A DNA stretch of 16,490 bases from Pseudomonadota bacterium (GTDB taxonomy: Bacteria; Pseudomonadota; Gammaproteobacteria; Steroidobacterales; Woeseiaceae): the NCBI GenBank assembly GCA_022565135.1, contig JADFKA010000006.1:1-16490 (forward strand), given 5' to 3'. Position numbers and translations under genes: made by a program. Positions 6,953 through 13,882 of this stretch are shown here, one piece after another. The notes under the pieces are model-generated. The model was not told the origin of the DNA. It saw only the letters and a program-made list of their open reading frames with translations, and ran no database searches. Position 1 is the first letter of the stretch, and each line of letters begins with the position of its first letter.

Positions 6953-7840
6953 CTACTTGCTGCAAATATGCACGCTGCCGTTCAGGGTCTCGATAATGAC
7001 ACGACTGTCGCCATCCCCTTCGGTGAAGCTGAGTTCCAGCCCTGGTGAGTAACGGCTCGTCCGCTGCGGCTTCGGGCCAAAACAGACCTTGATGCTGCCA
7101 TTGAACGTCTCAATGTCGAACCGGGCCGACACTTTATTAGTAAACTCGACCTCAACGGTGCCATTGATCGATTCCATTGCCAGCTTTCCGCCAGAGCGCA
7201 ATGCTGACTCGAACGTGAGGTCACCGTTGACCGACTCAAAATAGGCGCGGTCGAACGATCCCTTGACAACGACGAGGTCGCCACTGACAGACTCTACTTC
7301 AACGCTTCCCGCAAGGCGTGACAATGTGATGTCACCGGATACGGTCGCGGCCTGCGTCTCTGAATTTTTACCTTTACCAGATAGTTCAATATCGCCGCTT
7401 ACCGATTCCGCTTCGACGTCCGCTGCAACGGCAGTCGCCTCGATATCACCGCTAACAGTAGACAGAGATTGTTCACCTCGCACTTTATCGACTTCGATGT
7501 CGGCGCTTACTCCAGAGACCTCGATCGAACTGTCTTGCGGCACGCGTATGACCAGATCGCTTGAGATGTCGTTATGCCAGCCGTGCCTGCGCCGAGCTTT
7601 GACCTTGATCAGGATGTCCTCGCCATCGCGCTCGAAGATAAGCTCATCAACATCATCGCCGAGTGTTCCGGTCACCTGAACACTGTTTCGCGACCAGCCG
7701 ATTACCTCGATGGAACCTGAGGTGTTGTAGATATCGACATAGCCATCCGCGGCCGCATCCATCGTCTCATTGACGTCTTCCGCAAGCACCAGCGAACCCA
7801 GCAGCGCGCCAAGTATCAGGATCGAAATTCTATTCTTCAT
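6953..7840 (-). CDS. Secreted DUF4097-type beta-repeat protein
   Basis: The product is a 295-residue exported protein. A signal peptide (NRISILILGALLGSLVLA, cut before EDVNE) is followed by a beta-rich domain with repeated turns of the type SVSGDIE. Examples are STVSGDIEAT, ESVSGDIELS, ATVSGDITLS, ESVSGDLVVV, ESVNGDLTFE, ESINGTVEVE, ETFNGSIKV and ETLNGSVHI, spaced about 17-27 residues apart, as in a beta-solenoid. This is the DUF4097/adhesin-like repeat pattern. The frame is open from a GTG at 7861, but the ATG at 7840 has AGGA eight bases upstream and begins the signal peptide directly, so I prefer it. It lies 38 bp after the anti-sigma-like gene. DUF4097 proteins often follow an ECF sigma/anti-sigma pair. 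The molecular function is unknown; a surface or periplasmic sensing or structural role is inferred. Confidence 0.88.
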   Translation of the reverse strand: MKNRISILILGALLGSLVLAEDVNETMDAAADGYVDIYNTSGSIEVIGWSRNSVQVTGTLGDDVDELIFERDGEDILIKVKARRRHGWHNDISSDLVIRVPQDSSIEVSGVSADIEVDKVRGEQSLSTVSGDIEATAVAADVEAESVSGDIELSGKGKNSETQAATVSGDITLSRLAGSVEVESVSGDLVVVKGSFDRAYFESVNGDLTFESALRSGGKLAMESINGTVEVEFTNKVSARFDIETFNGSIKVCFGPKPQRTSRYSPGLELSFTEGDGDSRVIIETLNGSVHICSK

Positions 7841-7878
7841 CTTAGCTGTCCTCAATCGCACGGTAAGGTAACCGCGCT

Positions 7879-8439
7879 CTAAATGTCCTGCCGCGACATC
7901 AGACGCCGCGTCAGATTACCAACTCTGTTCATCAATACCAGCTCTTCACGGTATGCTTCTGCGAGAAGCTCCTGCAACAAAGCATTATCGGGTTCTTTTA
8001 CAAGAGCCTGGTTAATGTCTCCCATTGCCTGGCGAATCACGACCAGGTTTCTCTCGACGTCTGCTCGAGCCTCGGGCGAGAGTTTTTCGAGCTCACGCTC
8101 CAACCGCGAAGTAACGACCCCATACGCTTGCTTATAATCCTCGCCAAGATTGCCGTACGTTGCCTGTTCAAACAAAAGGTCAGGAGTTATCGTGACCTGA
8201 AAAGACGGCTCATATTCGTTGATAGCCTGGTCATTCTTGACAACCAGGTAAGTCACCATTGATGACGCACCAACCAGCAACACAACGGCCGCAGCCTGCG
8301 CGAGCATTGGCATCCACCGGGAACGCTGTGGCCTGTTGATGGCACTAGCAATTTCAGGCCACAAGTCACGTTCCGGGCTGATCTCGGTCGACAGCTTGCT
8401 CGCCGCCGTCATCAATGCATCATCAAGTTTCTCGTTCAT
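7879..8439 (-). CDS. Single-pass membrane protein, probable anti-sigma factor
   Basis: The 186-residue product has a cytoplasmic N-terminus (residues 1-43), one membrane segment at about 44-67 (MLAQAAAVVLLVGASSMVTYLVV) and a mostly helical outer part of about 115 residues. That outer part includes LSPEARADVERNLVVIRQ and LLQELLAEAYREELVLMNRV, which look like long amphipathic helices. Its start overlaps the sigma factor stop as ATGA, the standard arrangement for an ECF sigma with its anti-sigma. The zinc-binding H-x3-C-x2-C motif of classical anti-sigmas is absent and the protein contains no cysteine. The N-terminal DDALMTAASKLSTEISPERDLWPEIASAI resembles the short sigma-binding helices of such proteins. 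Function as the sigma's inhibitor rests mainly on position and topology. Confidence 0.78.
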   Translation of the reverse strand: MNEKLDDALMTAASKLSTEISPERDLWPEIASAINRPQRSRWMPMLAQAAAVVLLVGASSMVTYLVVKNDQAINEYEPSFQVTITPDLLFEQATYGNLGEDYKQAYGVVTSRLERELEKLSPEARADVERNLVVIRQAMGDINQALVKEPDNALLQELLAEAYREELVLMNRVGNLTRRLMSRQDI

Positions 8440-8993
8440 ACCTCGAATCCTTGCTCTTGCAGCTGTTGTGCCAATAGTCGACGCGCTCTGTGCAATTGCG
8501 CCTTGCTCGTTCCAGCTGCAATGTCGAGCATGTTGCCTGTTTCCTCGTGGCTGTAGCCGTAAACGGCATGCAGCACAAATACGTGTCTTGCTCCTGCCGG
8601 TAACCTGTCAATCGCATCTGCCAGGTCCTGCAATTCTCCGGTATCCGCTGCCGGCAACGGAGATAAAATCGTCTCAGCAGCAACCTGGATACGATCCTGC
8701 TCCCGCTTGGATTTGCGCATCCGTCCAAGTACCGAGTTAACGGCGATGCGGTGCAACCAGGTGCCGAACGCACTGTCGCCGCGAAACAGCTCGAGTTTGT
8801 TCCACGCCTGAATAAACGCTTCTTGAGTACAGTCCTCTGCCTCACTGACGTTGCCTGTCATGCGCAAGCAGAGGCCGTAGACCCTGTCGACATGCAGCCG
8901 ATACAGAGCTTCGAATGCCTTCGCATCCGACCGTTGCGCACGGGCAATCCAGTCTGCCTCGTCCGTCAATCCAGGTTTGTTCAAGGACACCAT
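8436..8993 (-). CDS. ECF-type RNA polymerase sigma factor
   Basis: This is a 185-residue sigma-70 family factor of the extracytoplasmic function type. Sigma region 2 spans about residues 22-92 (AFEALYRLHVDRVYGLCLRM, then EAEDCTQEAFIQAWNKLELF and FGTWLHRIAVNSVLGRMRK). Region 4 spans about 122-175 (LADAIDRLPAGARHVFVLHA and YSHEETGNMLDIAAGTSKAQ). Only a short linker separates them, as in ECF factors. The frame remains open upstream to a TTG at 9107, but the added 38 residues have no sigma character. The ATG at 8993 begins just before region 2, so I choose it. There is no Shine-Dalgarno before that ATG, and a promoter-like sequence ends six bases upstream, so the mRNA may be leaderless. It is translationally coupled to the anti-sigma-like gene by ATGA. 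Confidence 0.92.
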   Translation of the reverse strand: MVSLNKPGLTDEADWIARAQRSDAKAFEALYRLHVDRVYGLCLRMTGNVSEAEDCTQEAFIQAWNKLELFRGDSAFGTWLHRIAVNSVLGRMRKSKREQDRIQVAAETILSPLPAADTGELQDLADAIDRLPAGARHVFVLHAVYGYSHEETGNMLDIAAGTSKAQLHRARRLLAQQLQEQGFEV

Positions 8994-8999
8994 CTGAGG

Positions 9000-9026
9000 A
9001 CTATAGTCGCTCAACGGTACCGTCAA
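9000..9026 (-). promoter_or_regulatory. Candidate promoter of the ECF sigma operon
   Basis: On the minus strand TTGACG (9026-9021) and TATAGT (9005-9000) form -35 and -10 elements with 15-bp spacing, slightly short of the usual 17. Transcription would start about at 8993, the A of the sigma ATG. A 10-bp palindrome ACGGTACCGT (9014-9023) overlaps the -35 and spacer and could be an operator. Confidence 0.45.
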
Positions 9027-9097
9027 AAGCGCTTCCAATGGCCACCTCTCCGCTGCTTGTGTTATTTGGATGCCCCCCTGTCCGGAATGGTTTGAAA

Positions 9098-9134
9098 AGG
9101 CCCTCAAGACAGTGAAAACGGTGCTTAAGGGCCT
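9098..9134. promoter_or_regulatory. 11-bp interrupted inverted repeat, possible operator
   Basis: AGGCCCTCAAG (9098-9108) and CTTAAGGGCCT (9124-9134) are reverse complements at 10 of 11 positions, separated by 15 bases. The pair sits between the divergent sigma operon and the GGDEF/EAL gene. The right arm covers the expected -35 region of the latter, which suits a repressor site or an RNA hairpin. Confidence 0.45.
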
Positions 9135-9150
9135 GTGTTTCCTGTGATTC

Positions 9151-9159
9151 TGCTATTAT
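9151..9159 (+). promoter_or_regulatory. Extended -10 element for the GGDEF/EAL gene
   Basis: TGCTATTAT matches an extended -10 (TGnTATAAT) with one mismatch in the hexamer. No good -35 is seen 16-18 bp upstream, which extended -10 promoters tolerate. The start codon follows 49 bases later, and GGAAGA lies about 13 bases before it. Confidence 0.4.
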
Positions 9160-9208
9160 GCGTCTGGCCTACCGGCCACCACAGCCACCGGAAGAACGAA
9201 AATAATTT

Positions 9209-11317
9209 ATGGCAGGGCACTCCATTCTCTATCTTGGTCGCGGCGAATTTGCTGCCGAGTATCTTGGCGAACTTGAAACCCTGCCCTGCTGTGCTCTGCT
9301 GACGCGTTCAACATCTTTGAAAGTACCGGTCGACGCACCGTCTATCATTGACCTGGTGCTGCTCGAAGCTGGTCCGGCAATCGCCCGATCCGGGCAATCA
9401 TTTGCTGAGCTTATCGGTTCGTTCGACAGACATCCCGTCATCGCACTAACGACCAAGGCTCGCGAACATCGCGGAATCGCGGCCCTTCGCTCCGGCGCGC
9501 AAGCGTACATTTGTATTGATGATGTTTCTGTTGGCGGACAGGACGCTATATTTGACCATGCCGTGCAACGTCACCGACTGCAGAAACGATTGTCGGACAC
9601 TGACGTAACCGTATTATCGATCCTAAAAAACATTAATGACGGCGTCATCGTAGTTGACGGCACTGGACATGTCCTCGACATAAATCCTGCGGCACGCACA
9701 CTGCTCGGGCTCCGACCACGAATGCAACCGGATACAGACTGGGAGCAGACTTTTTGTTGCATTGATGGCAACGGCGACAACTATCGAAATTCTGCAGATC
9801 TGCCACTTGTCAGGGCACGTAACGGCGAAAAGTATGCCAGCCAGATCGCGATATATCGAATGCCCGAACAGCCAGACACAATATTGTCAATCAATGGCCA
9901 GGGGCTCTACGACGGCAAGCACGAATTGATCGGCGGAGTTATCACGTTTCGTGATATTACCGACATAACCAGAAAGACCCGCGAACTGCAGAAACTCGCA
10001 CAATTTGACGAACTAACCGGCCTGCCAAACCGTAGCCTGTTTGCCGACCAACTCGCACGAGCTATTGGCCGCAGCCAACGCAAGTCGGCGCCCCTCGCCG
10101 TACTCTTCATCGATCTTGATCGCTTCAAATCGATCAACGATACCCTTGGTCACGACGTCGGCGATTCCTTGCTGAAACAGGTCGCGGGGCGCCTACGCAA
10201 AAACCTGCGCATTGGAGATGCATCCGGACGCTGGGGTGGCGATGAGTTCGTCGTTTGCCTCGAGGATTTCGGCGAATCGCGAAATGCTGCTGCCGCTGCG
10301 CAAAAATTGCTACTTGTTCTATCCGAAAAATACGAAATCGGCGACAGTGAAGTCTACGCGACGCCAAGCATCGGCATCAGTGTATATCCCGAATCGGGTG
10401 ACACAGCTGAGTTCCTGATAAAGGCCGCCGACCTGGCCATGGTCGAGGCAAAGAAGCGTGGCGGTGGCAGGTTCCAGTACTACTCGGACGCTCTTAACAA
10501 GAAACTCGCGCAACGCGAGGAACTCGAGATCGGCTTGCGTCATGCACTCGTTCGCAACGAATTTATATTACATTATCAGCCGCGCATCGATCTGCCGACA
10601 GGCCGCCTGATAGGATTCGAAGCATTACTGCGCTGGCAGCACCCTCGATTCGGCCTGCTTGCGCCGCCACGATTCCTCCCAATTCTCGAGAGCAGCGGCC
10701 TGATTCATTCCGCAGGAGAATGGATTATCGCAACGGCGTGCCGACAACTTGCTGCCTGGCAGCGACAGTTCGAACTACCCGACCTGTCAGTCACGATCAA
10801 CCTGTCGCCACAGCAACTGATGCACGAGCGCCTCATCGACGCCGTTGCCGAGTCGTTGGAAAATACGGCGATCGATCCGGGCTGTATCGAGCTCGAGATC
10901 GGCGATGGCGATATCGTCCGCAAACGCACGACCGAACTCAAAACCCTGCATGGATTGCGCAAGCTTGGCGTTCGCATATCATTAAGTAAATTCGGCACCC
11001 ACGACGTCTCATTCGAGTCGCTCGACACTGGCTTTATCGATACCTTCGTGCTGGATCAATCGCTGATCGCCGATGTCGAGGAGAACACCAGCCATCAGCG
11101 AATCATTCGTGCCGCCATCGCAATGGCACAGGGGCTCGATATCGAAGTGGCAGCCGAAGGCGTCGAAACGCTGACACAACTCGAGTTTCTGCGCAGCTGT
11201 AACTGTGATCTTGTGCAGGGCTTCCTGATCAGCCGGCCGATGCAGTCCGACAAAGTTGCTGCAATTCTTCGCTCCGAAATCGCCGGCACAAAGCTACTGG
11301 CCAGAGGCATGCCGTAG
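9209..11317 (+). CDS. Pseudo-receiver/PAS/GGDEF/EAL protein; active-looking cyclase, degenerate EAL
   Basis: This 702-residue cytoplasmic signalling protein handles the second messenger cyclic di-GMP. Residues 1-125 resemble a response-regulator receiver (IIDLVLLEAG, VIALTTKA, ALRSGAQAYI), but the usual phospho-acceptor Asp is Glu53 and the usual Lys is missing. A PAS domain follows at about 135-255 (ILKNINDGVIVVDGTGHVLD to GGVITFRDIT). The GGDEF domain spans about 265-425, with DELTGLPNR, IDLDRFKSIND and an intact GGDEF at 343-347. A complete inhibitory I-site RxxD lies at 334-337, five residues upstream. The EAL domain spans about 440-690. EALLRW (471-476), Asn531, Glu650 and QGFLISRP are kept. 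The catalytic DDFGTG is SKFGTH (593-598), the ELEITE-type motif is ELEIGD, and the Lys of the KID motif is Val614. Cyclase activity is likely; phosphodiesterase activity is not. There are no membrane segments. Confidence 0.95.
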   Translation: MAGHSILYLGRGEFAAEYLGELETLPCCALLTRSTSLKVPVDAPSIIDLVLLEAGPAIARSGQSFAELIGSFDRHPVIALTTKAREHRGIAALRSGAQAYICIDDVSVGGQDAIFDHAVQRHRLQKRLSDTDVTVLSILKNINDGVIVVDGTGHVLDINPAARTLLGLRPRMQPDTDWEQTFCCIDGNGDNYRNSADLPLVRARNGEKYASQIAIYRMPEQPDTILSINGQGLYDGKHELIGGVITFRDITDITRKTRELQKLAQFDELTGLPNRSLFADQLARAIGRSQRKSAPLAVLFIDLDRFKSINDTLGHDVGDSLLKQVAGRLRKNLRIGDASGRWGGDEFVVCLEDFGESRNAAAAAQKLLLVLSEKYEIGDSEVYATPSIGISVYPESGDTAEFLIKAADLAMVEAKKRGGGRFQYYSDALNKKLAQREELEIGLRHALVRNEFILHYQPRIDLPTGRLIGFEALLRWQHPRFGLLAPPRFLPILESSGLIHSAGEWIIATACRQLAAWQRQFELPDLSVTINLSPQQLMHERLIDAVAESLENTAIDPGCIELEIGDGDIVRKRTTELKTLHGLRKLGVRISLSKFGTHDVSFESLDTGFIDTFVLDQSLIADVEENTSHQRIIRAAIAMAQGLDIEVAAEGVETLTQLEFLRSCNCDLVQGFLISRPMQSDKVAAILRSEIAGTKLLARGMP

Positions 11318-11325
11318 GAATCCAG

Positions 11326-11572
11326 CTGTAGGAGCCCGCCGACGGTCGACGAACCACCGTATCGTGGCCACCCGCCGATCTTCGTCAGGTCGGCGGGAGG
11401 ATCCTGCCTTGCCCAAATTAAGGAGCAGCGCCGAGGGCGGGATGTTCTTCGACCGAAGTAAAGCGCAGCGCAGCGAGCTCCCGTCAAGCGGGATCGAGAC
11501 ATGAGGGAGAAGAATATGCCGTGCGCGGTGTTGCGTCGTTCGGCCATCGCCAGGCATGGTGGGCTCTTACAG
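11326..11572. mobile_element. 247-bp MITE/REP-like element with terminal inverted repeats
   Basis: CTGTAGGAGCCC (11326-11337) and GGGCTCTTACAG (11561-11572) are inverted copies with one mismatch in 12. Inside, CCCGCCGAC (11335-11343) pairs perfectly with GTCGGCGGG (11389-11397), and a second CCCGCCGA copy at 11371-11378 can pair with the same right arm. No transposase or credible gene lies between the ends. The element starts 8 bp after the GGDEF/EAL stop, and its other end contains the TAA of the DUF2007 gene. It may act as a two-way terminator between these convergent genes, though no T-run is seen. Mobility is inferred from the ends only. Confidence 0.5.
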
Positions 11573-11872
11573 GTTTGCCCCGCAATTCCAGCAGGCGGCG
11601 AACTGGCCTTCGTTGTCCTCACCACAACGTCGACACTGCCACGAAGGCCCCTGATATTCATTTGAATTCGCTTCGTCTAACAGTTGCTTCGCGCGATCGG
11701 CGTCGAGGTCATGCTTTACCCAGAGCTCCGGCCAGACTTCGACGAAGGGCATTTCTCCAACAATGCTGCCGAGGTGCTCGTTGCGAATCTCGCAGATGAT
11801 GTCCTCGCTCTCAAGAATGTTCTTGTAGTGATTGATCGTGATCAGCGATTCGGAAGACGCTATTTTTTTCAT
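11567..11872 (-). CDS. DUF2007 protein with C-terminal RanBP2-type zinc finger
   Basis: The 101-residue product has two parts. Residues 1-70 match the DUF2007 'putative signal transducing protein' pattern: a short strand, the helix SLITINHYKNILESEDI, strands around CEIRNEHLGSIVGEMPFVEVWPELWVK, and DADRAKQLLDEA. Residues 78-97 form a zinc finger with W78, C80, C83, N87, C94 and C97. This is exactly the RanBP2 zinc-finger spacing W-x-C-x2-C-x3-N-x6-C-x2-C. Its ATG overlaps the trpA stop by one base (TAATG), so it is translated with the trp operon. The stop codon lies inside the terminal repeat of the 247-bp element. Its biochemical role is not known. A regulatory or RNA/protein-binding role tied to tryptophan synthesis is possible, or the coupling may be incidental. 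Confidence 0.88.
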   Translation of the reverse strand: MKKIASSESLITINHYKNILESEDIICEIRNEHLGSIVGEMPFVEVWPELWVKHDLDADRAKQLLDEANSNEYQGPSWQCRRCGEDNEGQFAACWNCGANL

Positions 11873-12642
11873 TATTTTCGTAGCGACACCAGGTACGCGG
11901 CCGGATCACCGTTCTGCTCCAGGACCTCGACGAGAGCGGAACCAACAATGGCACCATCCGCATGCTTACCAACATTGGTAACGTCACCAGCTTCGCGAAT
12001 GCCAAAGCCTGCACAGACCGGCAGTTCCGATGCCGCCACCACCATGTCGAGATAATTCGCAAGATCATCGGGCAAACCTGTGTCGCCACCCGTTATGCCC
12101 GTAATCGTTACGGCATACACGAAACCACGCGAGGCGGCACAAAGTTTCTTCAGTCGCCCATTGGGCGTCGCCGGCGTCACAAGTTGTATCAGTCCGAGGC
12201 CTTGCTGGTCCAATGCGGCTCGCAACTCATTGCTTTCCTCAAACGGCAGATCAGGAACTATGAATCCACACACGCCCGTCGCGAGCGCGCGTTCCGCTAA
12301 TCGGTCAAAACCGAACGCGAGCAGCGGGTTCAAATAGGACATCATCACGAGCGGCGCATCGATCGTGCCGCCAGCATTGTCGAGTTCATCGAAAATCCAT
12401 TTCAGGCTGACACCTTTTTGCAATGCGACAAAACTTGAGCGTTGAATTGTCATGCCGTCGGCCATCGGGTCCGAAAATGGAATGCCGATTTCCACTACGT
12501 CGCCGACTTCGGCAATTGCTGTCAGCGTGTTAATGAAAGCTCCGGGCTCAGGATATCCGGCCGTTATAAACGGCACGAGCGCGGTCCGCCCATCGTCGTT
12601 GGCAGCCCTGATCGCCGCGCTAATTCGTTCATGCGCGAGCAT
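11872..12642 (-). CDS. trpA: Tryptophan synthase alpha subunit
   Basis: TrpA cleaves indole-3-glycerol phosphate to indole and glyceraldehyde-3-phosphate, passing indole through a tunnel to TrpB in the alpha2-beta2 complex. The 256-residue protein is a TIM barrel. It keeps the catalytic Glu51 in VVEIGIPFSDP and Asp62 in MADGMTIQRSS, the MSYLNPLLAFG loop (E. coli MxYxNP), GFIVPDLPFEES, and the phosphate-binding TGITGG and GFGIRE motifs, ending with GAIVGSALVEVLE. The ATG at 12642 lies 14 bp inside the end of trpB, with GAGG about ten bases upstream. The downstream DUF2007 gene overlaps the stop by one base. Nothing essential appears to be missing. Confidence 0.97.
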   Translation of the reverse strand: MLAHERISAAIRAANDDGRTALVPFITAGYPEPGAFINTLTAIAEVGDVVEIGIPFSDPMADGMTIQRSSFVALQKGVSLKWIFDELDNAGGTIDAPLVMMSYLNPLLAFGFDRLAERALATGVCGFIVPDLPFEESNELRAALDQQGLGLIQLVTPATPNGRLKKLCAASRGFVYAVTITGITGGDTGLPDDLANYLDMVVAASELPVCAGFGIREAGDVTNVGKHADGAIVGSALVEVLEQNGDPAAYLVSLRK

Positions 12643-13882
12643 CGGTACGGATCCTCGGCGGGTACTGTGTCAGTGTTGGCATATCCTTGTCGCCGCGTCC
12701 CGAATTACCGATCAAAATGCGCTTGCCTGGATTGTCCTTCGACCATTCTCGCGCCGCGGCGTAAGCATGTGCCGTCTCGAGTGCGGTCAATATGCCCTCC
12801 GCTTCACAAAGCTCCGCAAGCGCCGCAAGCGCCTCGTCATCGCTTGCTGAGATATAAGTCACCCGGCCCGTTGCCTGCAGCAGCGCATGTTCGGGTCCAA
12901 CGCCTGAATAGTCGAGGCCGGCCGAGATCGAATGTGTTTCCTGCACCTGACCGTCATCGTCTTGCAAAATTATGGTGTATGAACCTTGCAACACGCCGGG
13001 CGTGCCGGTTGCAAGCGTTGCCGCATTTTGACCCAGCCCGTCGCCGGTACCTCCGGCCTCTACACCGATCAACTCGATGTCGTCACCGAGCAGCGGATAG
13101 AAGAGACCGATCGAATTCGAGCCACCACCGACGCAGGCGAACGCCACATCGGGCAATCCACCCGCCTGATCGATCATCTGTTGCCGGGCTTCTTTGCCGA
13201 TTACCGACTGCAGTTCGCGTACCAGATACGGATAGGGATGCGCACCAACGGCGGAGCCGAGCAGGTAGTAGATGCCGGAAGGATCGGTAACCCACTTTCG
13301 CATCGCCTCATCAATGGCCGCGCGTAAGGTTTTGTCGCCGGATTCCACGGCAACGACCTCGGCACCCAGGCGTTCCATGCGAACTACATTCGGCGCTTGT
13401 CGCTCCATGTCCACGGTACCCATATACACGCAGCATGGTAGTCCGACGCGAGCGCATGCCGCAGCCGACGCAACGCCATGCTGTCCCGCACCTGTCTCCG
13501 CGATGACACGCTGCGCGCCAAGGCGCTTGGCGAGCAAAGCCTGACCGATCGCATTATTGATCTTGTGTGCACCCGTATGCGCCAGGTCTTCGCGCTTGAG
13601 CCAGACCTCGGTTCCCCATTTTTCGCTCAATCGCGGCGCATACGTCAGCGCGGTCGGTCGACCAACCCATTCACGCAATTCTCTTTGCAAGTCCTGCTGA
13701 AACCCGGCGTCGTGCAAGTACTCGCGCACGCCTGCCTCGAGGCGTTCAAATGCCGGCACGAGTGTTTCCGGCACGTAGCGCCCGCCGAACGGCCCAAAGC
13801 GACCGCGCTCGTCCGGCAGCTCTCCGCGTATGGATGCGTCGAGAAGCGCCTGCGCCTCATCCGCCTGCAACAACGACTTCAT
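12629..13882 (-). CDS. trpB: Tryptophan synthase beta subunit
   Basis: TrpB is the pyridoxal-phosphate enzyme that joins indole and serine to make tryptophan. The 417-residue protein has the PLP lysine K107 in HTGAHKINN, the catalytic Glu129 in VIAETGAGQHG, the phosphate-binding GGGSNS at 252-257, GVEAGG, SAGLDYSGVGPEH and the terminal NSGRGDKDM. It is about 20 residues longer than E. coli TrpB (397). The extra stretch is at the N-terminus, where a helix-like MKSLLQADEAQALLDASIRG precedes the usual PDxRGxFGPFGG start. The ATG at 13882 overlaps the trpF stop as ATGA, with AAGGA just upstream, so the long form is favoured. Confidence 0.97.
   Translation of the reverse strand: MKSLLQADEAQALLDASIRGELPDERGRFGPFGGRYVPETLVPAFERLEAGVREYLHDAGFQQDLQRELREWVGRPTALTYAPRLSEKWGTEVWLKREDLAHTGAHKINNAIGQALLAKRLGAQRVIAETGAGQHGVASAAACARVGLPCCVYMGTVDMERQAPNVVRMERLGAEVVAVESGDKTLRAAIDEAMRKWVTDPSGIYYLLGSAVGAHPYPYLVRELQSVIGKEARQQMIDQAGGLPDVAFACVGGGSNSIGLFYPLLGDDIELIGVEAGGTGDGLGQNAATLATGTPGVLQGSYTIILQDDDGQVQETHSISAGLDYSGVGPEHALLQATGRVTYISASDDEALAALAELCEAEGILTALETAHAYAAAREWSKDNPGKRILIGNSGRGDKDMPTLTQYPPRIRTDARA

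Noticed and set aside
8994..9107. 38-residue N-terminal extension of the ECF sigma factor from a TTG start
   Set aside because: It has no sigma-domain character and overlaps a promoter-like sequence; the ATG at 8993 fits family length better.
11095..11661. 188-codon minus-strand frame covering the 247-bp element and the ends of both flanking genes
   Set aside because: It overlaps the conserved EAL end and the DUF2007 finger in other frames, and its composition is that of a repeat.
12442..13290. 282-codon plus-strand frame opposite trpA/trpB
   Set aside because: The translation is arginine/proline/histidine-rich and low in complexity, and lies antisense to trpA and trpB, whose motifs are complete.
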